Position numbers and translations under genes: made by a program. Shown piece by piece: positions 30,111 to 41,123 of a stretch of DNA of 64,000 nucleotides. Under the pieces are notes generated by a model, which saw only the letters and a program-made list of their open reading frames with translations, ran no database searches and was not told the origin of the DNA. The DNA is from Sabellastarte sp. h YS-2021 (taxonomy: Eukaryota > Annelida > Polychaeta > Sabellida > Sabellidae), in contig OZ024933.1 in assembly GCA_964017235.1 (NCBI GenBank), positions 55,782,255 through 55,846,254 on the forward strand. The letters are read 5' to 3'. Numbering within the stretch: the stretch's first letter is position 1; each line of letters begins with the position of its first letter.

Positions 30111-33100
30111 TTACTTATTTAAAGAATTCTTACTAGGTTACCTTGCCTGCATTGCCTACAGTTTCATCCTATTCATACAAGTTCTCTTTGATAATGGATT
30201 TCATTGACAGCTTATAGACCACTGAAAGATCCTCATTCGTACTTTATACATACATACTTGAATATATTCAAAAGGAGCTGCATCAAAGAATTTTGTGGTA
30301 TTTATCATTGATATAATTCACCCACAGTTAAGCCTTAAGTTATGTACTCAGGACCACAGAATTTAAAAGGTTGACAAAAGATTCCCACTTGCACTTACAC
30401 GTTTTAAACACAATCACACCGAAGAGAATGGTGAAAAATGATTTTAAAGTATGTCCAGGAATGAAGTTATGGTATGCTTAATTAGAGCTGTTTGCCTTAT
30501 ATAAAAAAAATTAGAGAAGTATCCAAATTACAAGTTATTTCTCATTAGCTTGTATCAAGTTTTTTTTCGGTGAAAAAAAAGACATGTTTTGTTTTTCCAT
30601 TTCAAATTGTATCACCGGATTTTTATGGTATCCTGTCCTATCGCGGTTAAGGTGTATGAGCCTTAAGGTAACAAAAAATGTATGAGACACAATTCAAAGG
30701 ATATACAACATACCACCATGACTAGTGACTGGTGGGCAAACAACACTAAAATGACAACTGCACTTTCTGTGAACTTTTTCTAACTACAGGACCTCTAGTA
30801 GCGTGACATGGATAATCACAAAGAAATGTGTGATTTCTTTAACAAGTAAAAAGAGTCTTCTCAATGTCATGGGTACAAATAACAAATTACTACCAACCAT
30901 AAAACTTTCTTTGAGACCAACTGGGTACAATTCTTTTGTTTAGGGGGCTTTCATATTTCTTCAGACAATTGAACACATTGTTCAATTGTCTCTGACATGC
31001 CAAAACTCGGAAAGAAAGGAAACTGTGTGAACTAAGTTGTGTGAAGTTGTAACTAAGTGGTAATAATATGATAGAAAGTGATATTAGATGGAAAACATGG
31101 CAGAAATGTGATAAAACATGGCTCTTGTTTGAATTTAGAAAATCGTCCATTAGGGTTTAGGGTTAGGGTTTGTGCCAAAGTGCCAATACCCATTTCAAAA
31201 CATTCACAGCTATTCTGAAAAAGGCCAGAATTGTTCATGATGTGTCCCAAATGGGGAATGCGAGGAAAGGAGGGCATAGTTATCAAAGCCATAGAACAGG
31301 AAAGTGAGACAGGTTTTTTTTCAGAAGAAGGGTTTCATGACTCGTTGATGAGTTGTGTAAAAACCCACAAGGCTGGTCATTGTCAGCCTAAATATGGTCA
31401 CTTGGACACATAAGATGTGTGGGAGTGACATGCTAATAAATTACCTCTTATTGTATGGCTTTGATGTGAGTAATAAATCATTTATTGCATGGTATGCTCT
31501 GTTGGACGTAGATTCAATGTATTTTGAGGGCTCTCGAGGTACAAAAGAAAGATCATGGAATGCTGACTGGATCCTAGGTAATGTAAACACATTTTACCTA
31601 ATGCTATGTTTTTTACATTACATCCTTAGTGACACTGCAGGCAATATTTCCGGTTCTTATAGAGAGCAGCACAAACAAAAGGGGTAAGGCTGTATTTTTT
31701 TTGTGAGACCCAGCTTCACACTTATACCTACAGATTTGCTGCAGAATTAGGGAGAACAATGACCATGGTTCTACATAGAAATGATACAGAAAAGATAAAA
31801 CGTACAGTCACCTTAAGGCAAACAAACAGCTTGACTGGAGACATTTAGAATATCAGAGAATGCAGAAGAAAGGCAGTGGAAGAACTCCATTGAAGCCGGT
31901 TATGGGAGGTGATCTTGATACTGCCAAAGGTTGGCGGAATTTTGAATAGTTTAAAACATCCCGTGTGGGTGGTCACAGGGAGCAAATAATGCCTCTACCC
32001 TTAAAAGTACCCATCGTGATATAACCTATACACTTGTTGAAAGTGATGTTCAACCCAAAACAAATCAAGAACTGCTTTTCATGTATGTTTAATGAAGGTA
32101 CTACAGTGTGTAAAATTTGCTGGCAAGGAAACCCCCTGCTATTTTTTGACTTATATGGAAACTTCTTCACACATTTGTGGAACTATTTTGGACCTTTTAT
32201 CTCCCCTGATGCAAAATTGACACAAATATTGCTTATTTTGTCTTAAGTTTTAGGGGGCCCACCAGTGGCCAATTTTACAATGCTTTCTCTTCATGTAGTT
32301 TAAAACAATAGCAACCTTTAGGACCCTTGTACATTATCTTGCAGGGTTGCAATAACTCAGTTTCTTTAGGCTAACTGGTGTAATTCTTTGAATATAAATG
32401 CCAATTGGACGCAATGCCTTTTTGCTTTCGGCTAAAGATCTGAAAAATTATACAGCTGCATTATTGATATAGGACATCAGGGTTCTTTAGTTTTCTTTCT
32501 GTATATAATTATTATAGTTGTTTTAAGTAGATTGTTCTTCTGATTAATAAATAATTATATTGGCCAGGTTTGACTGGTTCTGAGATTCTTGAAGATTTCA
32601 ATTATGTTCATCGTAATTCAACTGTTCTTATAGGCAAGAAACCTTCTCTGTTAGAGATATGTAAGAAGGTAATCACTGCTAATCTCTTGTTAACATGTAA
32701 TTTCTGGTTTATTTCTGTAAAACATCAGACGGTGTACATGAAGCAAAACAGGTAGCAAAATAAGATATTTACAAAGTCCAGGGGAGAAAAACTGGCAACA
32801 AATCAACTGAAAGTAAAGGATACTTGTTGGTCTAAATCTGGAAGTATTAACCAACAAGGAATCAACTGGACCCATATTTACTATGATTCTTATTCTTTTA
32901 TGTCTCCCTGTTATCTGATTTAGGACTCAGGCTTATGGATCTGATAGATATATCAGAATCTGCAGTTCCTAGAGATTAAGCGCTATAAAATTGAATTAGA
33001 ATGAGATAATTAGAATTTTCACAGACAGATATTCTTGGAATAAGAAAACTTTCTCACAGTCATAATTTGTAAATTTATGGACTTTTATAAATAAATATCT

Positions 33101-33505
33101 CAAAGTAGATGCAATAAGTGTGTAGAAAATAGAATTGTTCAAAATTTGATTGAAAGTGTGTATTTTATATAAACTGTATTCCACAAACAACACCTATATG
33201 TTGCCAACTAACATACCAATGCCACCTTTTTCATAGTTGTTTCATCCACTTTGTCATCCTTACCTTATTGATTTCTTATGACTTTAAGAAATAATACATT
33301 TAGACATATTTCTTTTTAGAATTTTTCTTGGAAATGTTACATATTATGGTGCTCTGCCAACGCATGGCTGTATGTGAGTGCAGACACTTCCCATATAGGG
33401 ACATTGAATTATTGATTTTTTCTCTGTATTATACAGAATTGGTCTAGTTAGCACTGATCTCTCTTGTATTCTGTAGTTGTGAAAATAAGATCAGTTAGGG
33501 GAGGT
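30111..33505. other. Long non-coding stretch
   Basis: No convincing exon. It includes three telomere-type repeats at 31150-31171 and a degraded SINE 3' end near 31985-32070 (GATATAACCTATACACTTGTTGAAAG). Frames at 31231-31687 show no domain. Confidence 0.5.
31150..31171 (+). repeat. Short interstitial TTAGGG repeat
   Basis: TTAGGG-TTTAGGG-TTAGGG-TTT, three metazoan telomere-type units. Too short to indicate a fusion point. Confidence 0.7.
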
Positions 33506-33601
33506 TTCTAGAACCTTCTGTGTATTTTCATTTTCCTGGAAATATATATAGTTATTTACATTTCGCTCTAGAACATTCTAGAAGCCAGAGCAGTATAAAG
33601 G
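33506..33601 (+). promoter_or_regulatory. Orphan heat-shock-type promoter: two HSEs and a TATA box
   Basis: HSE 1 is TTCTAGAACCTTC (33506-33518), three perfect alternating units. HSE 2 is TCTAGAACATTCTAGAA (33567-33583), four contiguous units with only the first degenerate. TATAAAGG follows at 33594-33601, ten bases after HSE 2. In known heat-shock genes such HSEs bind trimeric HSF close upstream of TATA. Downstream I find no heat-shock protein frame; a SINE starts at 33748. It could drive an unseen spliced gene or a non-coding RNA, or be the remnant of a lost or retroposed gene. Confidence 0.6.
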
Positions 33602-33747
33602 GTTAAAAAACCTGACTACGGTTTAGTATTTTTGTTGAATTGGTGTGCTATATGGAGAAAGGTCTTTGAAATTGCTATATTGCTGATCAACTTATCTATG
33701 TGTCAAATTAATACAAACTGCTTGCTATATATGGCTAGTACACACAA

Positions 33748-33979
33748 TTTATTTATTTGGGGTTTTATGTTGCTTTCAACACTGTACAGGTCATATTTCA
33801 ATGGGTAGTGGGAAGGGCAGAGGAAACCAGTGCATACAGTTGGTTAAGCTTGTGTACTGTAAACTGCCGACCAACGGCAAGCAACTACCAGCTTTCCCAC
33901 TTGAGGTAGGGCAGTGAACCGAACCCTGACCTCAGAGGTGGGAGGTGAGACTGTTAACACTCTGCCACCGTGGCCCCCA
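33748..33979 (-). mobile_element. tRNA-derived SINE, family 1, full length with target-site duplication
   Basis: Complete minus-strand copy. CTAGTACACACAA (33735-33747) and CTAGTATACACAA (33980-33992) flank it. Confidence 0.93.
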
Positions 33980-33992
33980 CTAGTATACACAA

Positions 33993-35381
33993 CTACAGGA
34001 CCAGTAAATATGCGAAGAATGATATTACGATTGGTATTTTCTACTCATGGCTAGAGTACCTCCCGATTTGTGAGCTTTCCAATTTGTGATCTGCACCTTT
34101 GGTGACAATAAAGTTGCAGAATACATGTAATCGCTTATAAATACTTGTGAAATAAAATGTTTTAATACTTTGAATGTTGCTTTATAACTTCAGAAGACAT
34201 ATAACAAATGAAATACATACATATTTTACATGGTGGTCAGAAAATTATTGTTATTGTTTTTATTTCTTTGTCTTTGTTCTTTCTGTTTGTTTACAAATAT
34301 ATGTAAACATACATATTGTATATAACAAAGAGAACAGCGAAGCTTCTCATTGGTAGACATGAACTCACAAGTGGCAATCACCAGCTCGCAACTTGCAAAG
34401 AACGCAGTATTAGTTGGGCGACTATTTTGTATTGAAATTGTGCCATATTTTTCTGCAATACCCTAATCGGAGCTACTCTATCAAAGTGGATATACATATA
34501 TATACTTATATATATGATGTGGGGAAACTACAGGCACCATTGACGTCACATATTGTATTTGTAATCTCTGTGTTGAGGTTGTAGCATAGATAACAGGCAG
34601 ATAATAGGTGAAGTGAGTATTTTGCATCCAGGATACCTGGTTACTTTCATGGCCAAGTATTAGCATTATTGGGTAATGGAAATTTGTTTACGTATATTAA
34701 TGATGAAGCCTATCGTTATTTTATCTATATTTTGCTATGACAATAGCCTTCATGAGTTTTAACTGCACTAAATAAAGTAACTAGTAAAATCTGGACATGC
34801 ATAACTGTATATGTGTGTTATGTGCATAGTGATTAGACGTGTAGGATTTACAAGGCACCATTCATTCACATTTTGTCAGGAAACCACAGTTAAACAGTTC
34901 AATCCTTTAAAATTAGATACACTGTGCTCATTTATTTTCTATCCTAAAACTGGTTATATACACAAAAACGTTCCTTATAAATCCATTACATCTTCAACAT
35001 CAACCACTAAACTCTTTCAATCTGAACTAAATCCTAAAATCATGTGCTCTTTTGGATAAGTTTTACTGCAGGATTAGATTTGCATATATTTTTCCAATTT
35101 TCCTTTTTTGCAACATTATTATCCTTTCTCATACAATGCTCTGCAGGCACAGTGACATACTGGCTAACTCTCTTGTCTTTAGGTTCCTAGATTGTGGATT
35201 TGAATCCAACCCAATGCATAAGTTGCTTGTCCAGGTCTAAGGGTTTTCAATGCAGAATTTTGACCTTTAGTGTGCACTGCTGTTCTCATATCTGTTTAGC
35301 TACCGTTTATATCAATCAATCAATCAATAAGTCAATCATTCCTTGATTTACAATTTTGTTCTAATGTACCTTTTTCTTAAT
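33993..35381. other. Non-coding stretch
   Basis: AT-rich, including a TATATA-rich patch near 34490-34515 and a CRE palindrome TGACGTCA at 34541-34548. An 82-codon plus-strand frame at 34811-35059 has no recognisable domain. Confidence 0.4.
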
Positions 35382-35605
35382 TCATTTATTTATTTGAGGG
35401 TTTACCTTCGCATTCAATACTGTACAGGTCATATCACGAGGGGTAGTTTTTGTGGGGAGAGGAAACCAATACAGTTGGTCAAGGTACTGTACTGTAAAAT
35501 GCTGACCATTGGTAAGCAACTACTAACTTTCCCACATAAGGTCAGTTTGAAGCACTAACAACATAGCTGCTGGGGGGTGTTACCACTGCGCCACCATGGC
35601 CCCCC
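35382..35605 (-). mobile_element. tRNA-derived SINE, family 1, second subfamily, diverged
   Basis: It carries the subfamily mark GTAGTTTTTGTGGG in place of GTAGTTGGAAGGG and CCCACATAAGGTC in place of CCCACTTGAGG, shared with copies near 53445 and 57301. The head is degraded on the B-box side. Confidence 0.8.
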
Positions 35606-35749
35606 TCTTTTTTCTGATAGTATCTTTTTCAATTTATTAGGCTTAATTTCAGTATTCTTCTTCAACGACACCACACAATCATAGTGTGAAAAGATTAATC
35701 ATAACAGGAATCATCTGACAAATATTCCACTCTATGTCTGAGGCTATGA

Positions 35750-35915
35750 GTTCCAACGTTTGGCCAGACCTTGCAGGGAAAGTTTGGCAGTCACAAGCCA
35801 ATGCCCAGTGCATATTAACAAAAAAGTTATGCTCTACTTCCCTTCATCCTATTAAAATACCAATTTGATATAACCTACACAATGTTTTTGCTACCGATAT
35901 TAAACCCAGATAGAC
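35750..35915 (+). mobile_element. Possible SINE fragment of another family
   Basis: The 3' part GATATAACCTACACAATGTTTTTG followed by GATATTAAACCCAGATAGA resembles the end at about 55605-55660 (TATAACCTACACAATGTGTTG). The 5' part is degraded. Confidence 0.45.
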
Positions 35916-36319
35916 GAATCATTCAATGGAGGGTCTTTAGCTATGGAATCAGTTGCCTCATAATATTTATTGCATGTCACCAGAATAACTTGTTCCAGAC
36001 AAAAATCTGAAACCTGTCTTTTCAACAGAGTTTTTTCACCTAGCCCAGCCTGGATTGAATGATCAAGGATTTTAATGTAAAGCAAAGGCTACTGGCATGC
36101 TGGTTGACTTGCTGATTTGGTACATGCCTAAAATCTGCATAACTGAAGTACACAGTCAATTAAACCTAAAGTCAATACAGATCTCTCATACCAAAATATA
36201 GTTTGATAAGCCGCATGCTATTTTGCCAATGTCCAAATTTAGTAATCATCCCTGAAAAACACCCTGAAAGTTAACTAGTCAGCATGTTTTGGTTTCAAAA
36301 TATATATTTACCTAGGTCA

Positions 36320-36620
36320 GGGAGGGTGATGTTTTTGATGGTGTTTGATTGTTTTACTACTTGCAAAATAACTGGAAAAGTTATGCATGGATTTTAATGA
36401 AACTTTCAAGAAATGTTAAATTGGGACAAGGAAAAGGTGATTTGCGTTTGGTGATCTGGATCATCAGCTCAAATCTAGGATTTTTTGAGGATCCTTACCA
36501 TTACTGGATAGGGACATTTCCAGTATATGTATGTATATACCTCATAATTAATATTGTCAGATTACTGGGCACAAAATACAGGGCACTCTCACCTATTTTG
36601 CACGTTTGACCTGGATCCTA
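36320..36620 (+). repeat. Family W repeat, degraded single unit
   Basis: It contains AAGTTATGCATGGATTTTAATG, AACTTTCAAGAAATG, TTGGGACAAGG and GTGATCTGGATCATC in the same order as the array at 28.3 kb. Confidence 0.6.
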
Positions 36621-39600
36621 TCAATATTCTGGATCGCATGATTTAGAACAGGAAAACATAGGCTTGGAAACGAGCTGCTTCACCAGCTTTTCCAGTTACA
36701 TGGAGTACTTTTATAAATACTCATTTCAATGAAAAGAAATTCACTAACACACAAAACCAAGAAAAATATGAATAATTTGTGGTCAAGGTGTCAGGATTTT
36801 GATTTTTTAAAACAAAGATCTCTGTGTACAATAATAGTTTCAAACTTTAAGTTGTGGAAATGACAACATAATTTTTGTATAAATTTCATGAATTACTTGT
36901 GCGACGTTGATCTTGTTTAAATTGACTATCAATCACATGCTTTCTCTTTGTCACATTACTTTTCCAAGCTATCTAAGAAATAAGATTTGGCCTTTTCAAC
37001 TTAATCACAGAAATGGGCAGAGCTATGCGTTGTGTCCATCTACTTGTCAATAACTGGAAGGGATTCTGTGACACTAAGAGATCTAAACAGGGTGATTTGG
37101 GCCACATCACAGCAAATCCATCACCCCACAGGACATGATACTCTGGCTATTGGGGTGGGTGTTATAAGGTGACAGTGAAGGTGAGTGGCCTGTTTGCTGT
37201 CTGGGGATGGAGAAGATAAACCCCACTTAATTTTTTCGGCCAGTGGTTGTATTCTTGTAGATAAATACAGAATATCTATACTTTGGCAATTTAATACCTC
37301 ACTAGACCTGTGAAAGATCCTTGATCATTACTATTATAGATTGATAATAAAATATTGTATCTGATATGGTATATTAGAATACAAAAGCCCAAATACCAAG
37401 TCCTCGCTGGTCTAGTTGTTAACAAGTTTGACATCTATCCACAGGCCCCTCTGTACGGGTTTGAAAACTTCCAGTGGCAATGGATACTTATTCTTGTGTT
37501 TAATTGATGATTCACAAACATAGTGTGGCCTTCATTGTATTTATAATCCATGTATATATAAAAATAGAGGACAATACATTTAAGATAACATATATTGTTT
37601 CATTTATCCCATGCAAGTCCAGTCTTGAGTCTTAACTATTAAGTTAGATTGAGACAACTGAAAATATATTCACATGCCATGCATTCATGTTTTAAACATA
37701 GTTTTACAAGCAACAGCAAAGCACTAGACGACAAGAACGTGTAAACATAAAATTCATTTCTACAGAATAGACTTTGACTGTCATTTATGTTTGCTTACTT
37801 TCTATAGCCAAAGCCAAATCCAGATGATTTATTATGCAAGCATCCTTTCTGTGCATTTTTTTTAAATTTCTAAACTGTCACAATCTAACAGAATTTCTAG
37901 AGATTTGCTTTTGCCTTATAAATACAACTTTTATAAGCCTAGTTTGACTTTTTTCCAAAACACACTGTAACTGTAACTCGGTTGCAGCAAGTTTTAATAA
38001 ATTAACACTCTATTTTAGAAAAACATTGTATATTTTACCTGCTTTTTGGAATGTCTTATGATAATCCACGTTCATGTGTTTCTGTCATATGTTTGGTTTA
38101 TTTTTTGACATTCAAATGGTTCAGTTTGTGTATTATTGTGACAAATAAAACAATATAATCTCTAATTTCACTGATTTGTGAGAGAGCCCAGCCTACACAC
38201 TAAACCAAAATCATAATTTCCAAATTAACCAATCAGGATAGCTTATAGAACAAATTACACTTTTGTAATCTCTAAGCTGATTGGTTTGCTGCATTTTACA
38301 CACAATCTGGAATTTGAAAAAAAAATTTCTTGACCCTTAACAGTTTCTTTAAAAGGTTAGTAAAAGAACCATTTTTCATTAAAGTAAGATTCTCAAATTG
38401 GTTTATTAAAACAAATGTCGCTAATTCACAGAAAAATAATTTTATTTAATTTTAAGCTGGAACCGCGGATCTTTTTCTACCATGACTCTGAATCAAACAA
38501 TCAAATCAGCAGAACCCCAACGCAGTGAAACTTTATTACTTTTACCTGTTATGACCAATAAGACACAATGGTTCTCTAGTACTTTTTGATGTTCAAACAT
38601 TTTAATTTAAAAACCAAAGTAGTTTCCTTAAATTATTTAGATAAAAATATAATATTTATGCCAAACATTTTCCCTGAGGCTAACCCCTAACAAATGATTT
38701 GAAAAGGCCTACACTTGTAAATGACATAAAGGAGGATAATAGTGTGCTATTGTCGACTCAATTACAGGTAGTTTGGCAAGTGAAAAACACCAGTCAAATG
38801 ATCATAAATGGGATCCATTTGGGTCATAGGTTGTCCACACTGTTTGCTTTAATCAAGACCTTAAAGTTACAACAACCACGCAAATGAGAAATAATGTAGC
38901 ACTAGTAATCTGTGGGCATAAACTTTAAGGTAATGTAAATTATTTTTGAGGGATATAAATTGCTTTGATGTGTACTTGTTTGTAAGCATATATCAGTGTA
39001 GGTTGGAACCAACTGAACCCTTTTGGATAAAAGTATTTGTGACTAGTTTGCACATAAATATATTGTCCATTGAAAATATTGAGTGTTTTTCAAACCATTA
39101 CCAATGATTTAGAGGGAAGTCAGTTGAAATATCTAATTATGAGTTATGTTGCATTCCCTAAGATGTGCCCACTTGCCCATTTATGATGCCATTAGAATGA
39201 TCAGAGGCAGACCAAATGTCATTCATTGGTTAATATTGTAGGCTGTTATATCATTTGGTGGGAATCACATGCTATTTTTTTGATGCCAGAGTAACTGTTT
39301 CACCTTTTGACTAAATTTACATTTTTATTTGTTGTAATGCATTGTATTCTTACCAACTTAATTTTTAATTTATTGGGATTATTATGAGGGTACTACTTAT
39401 TTTATCACCACACATGAGATAGCATGAACAGATGAGGTCATAAAAGAAACTTATCTGGCAAAGACCGAAAAAATACTTTCCACATCTGAGGTAACGGGTT
39501 CAAGCCTTGACTCTGATCTTAGATGGAAAATTTAGTGGATATGAATAAATCATATCACGATGGGTAGTTGTGGTTATGGAGTTAAATATTTCATACTAGT

Positions 39601-40315
39601 TGGTTATAGGACTGTTCTATCTCCATGATTATGCTCTAAGGTAGATTAATGACTCTGTAAATTGTCTGTTTAGGAAGTGGGTCTTTTCACTTGGAACAAC
39701 CATCGTTTACCATCGTAAATCAATATTGTACGGAAGTTATGGAGCTTCTTAAGTGCTTCCGATTGGATGCATTCATAAGTCCATTGGTAACAGTTTACGA
39801 TAATATTAAACTGTTTAAATTATTGTAAGCTACCCCCAATGTTTATTAGATTCTTATCATCCTAAAGCCATCTTAAACCCATCTTAACCCCATCTTACTG
39901 CTCGTAAAGTCGACTTTTGATTTTATTTTTGGCAATCTTAAACCTATCTTAAAGATATCATATCATTAATCGGAGAGCTATTGGGAAATATCGGGAATAT
40001 CTTAAACCTATTTTAATCTACAGCCGTGGATCGTGAATAATTTAATTTTTTATTCCAGTCAGGAGGTAGGTTTATTACCAGTTCACAATAATGAGACAGC
40101 CCTATTAACATTCTGCACTGAAATAAATCTTGGCACTTAATCTCAGGCTGTCACCTGTGTGGGGCTCCCACTACCATAAGTGACATCATTGAAGACCTGT
40201 CCCAATTTGACCCTAGCTGCTATGCAGGATGTAAAATATCAACTTTGAAACCAGTGGGCTTCTACATATGCTAAGTAATATAATCGGACAACTTATCGAT
40301 TAAAATAGGTACATT
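36621..40315. other. Long non-coding stretch with small SINE-like fragments
   Basis: No exon recognised. 37395-37490 has a tRNA-like head (CTCGCTGGTCTAGTTG, GGGTTTGAAAAC) like the repeat at 54540-54675. 39550-39610 carries a short family 1 scrap (CATATCACGATGGGTAGTTG). 39650-40030 is rich in short CTTAAAC/ATCTTAA words and may be a worn fold-back element. Confidence 0.45.
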
Positions 40316-41123
40316 CTAAAAGTCAGACTTCTGTCCAACTTGGACTTTTACTTGGCCAAAGTGGCGATAGCGGCGATGGGGGGGGGAGCGGTGAATTTCT
40401 AGATTGTTTATTGTTTATTTGGGGTTTTACATCGCTTTCAACACTGTACAGGTCATATCACAACGGTTAGTTGGAAGGGCAGAGGAAACCAGTACATATA
40501 GTTCGCTAGGGTTCTGTACTGTAAACTGCCGACCAACGGCAAGCAACTACCAGCTTTCCCACTTACGGCCATGACGGGGATCGAACCCCGGCCGCAGAGG
40601 TGGGAGGCGAGATCGAATTTCTAGAAATATTTTATTATTGGAGTGTTAACCCAATATTCAGCATATGCTTTTGAAGAAATATGAGGCTCCAGAAGGGGGC
40701 TTTCCAACAGTACTTTATAAATAAAATTATCTCCTGGCCATCGCCGCCCCACACCCCCTCCCCATTTTCAAGTTGGACAGGAAAGCCATCGCCGCATGCT
40801 ACATTATTGTTAATGAGAAAACGTGAGGCTACAAGTGGGGGTTTTCTTGCATTATTTTCATCCAGGATATTATTGTTATTAAAGAAATATGAGGCTCCAG
40901 ATGGGGGATTTTCTAGAAACATTTGATAAACTAACAGAGATCCCAATCTGTAGTGTTACACCCAATATTCAGCAATTGCCCCCCCCTCCATCGCCGCTAT
41001 CGCCGCATTACTTGGACTGTCGCCACCATCGCCGCTGGCATTTACCCCTCCTCATTTCTTCTCAATTAAAATTAACGTTGCCGCTATCAGTCCGATCCAT
41101 CACTGCTTTTGTCCAACTTTTAG
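40316..41123. mobile_element. DNA element with inverted GGCGATAGCGGCGATGG arms, split by a SINE
   Basis: The 17-base GGCGATAGCGGCGATGG at 40363-40379 is present perfectly inverted at 40988-41004. Farther out, CTAAAAGTC at 40316 is matched by the inverted end ACTTTTAGG at 41116-41124. Three copies of a TGAGGCTCCAGA(A/T)GGGGG-like motif lie between (near 40681, 40827 and 40890). A SINE is inserted in the left half. No transposase frame. Confidence 0.6.
40404..40614 (-). mobile_element. tRNA-derived SINE, family 1, head-truncated, nested insertion
   Basis: Minus-strand copy with B box GGGGTTCGATCCCC, but the head ends before the A box. GAATTTCTAGA flanks it at 40393-40403 and 40615-40625. It lies inside the element at 40316-41123, so it is younger than that element. 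Confidence 0.9.

Noticed and set aside
31150..31171. Interstitial telomere or chromosome fusion point
   Set aside because: Only three units, easily chance or repair-mediated.
33602..33747. A small heat-shock or Hsp70 gene after the HSE/TATA block
   Set aside because: The first ATG frame (MEKGL) stops after five codons and no chaperone motif is found before the SINE.
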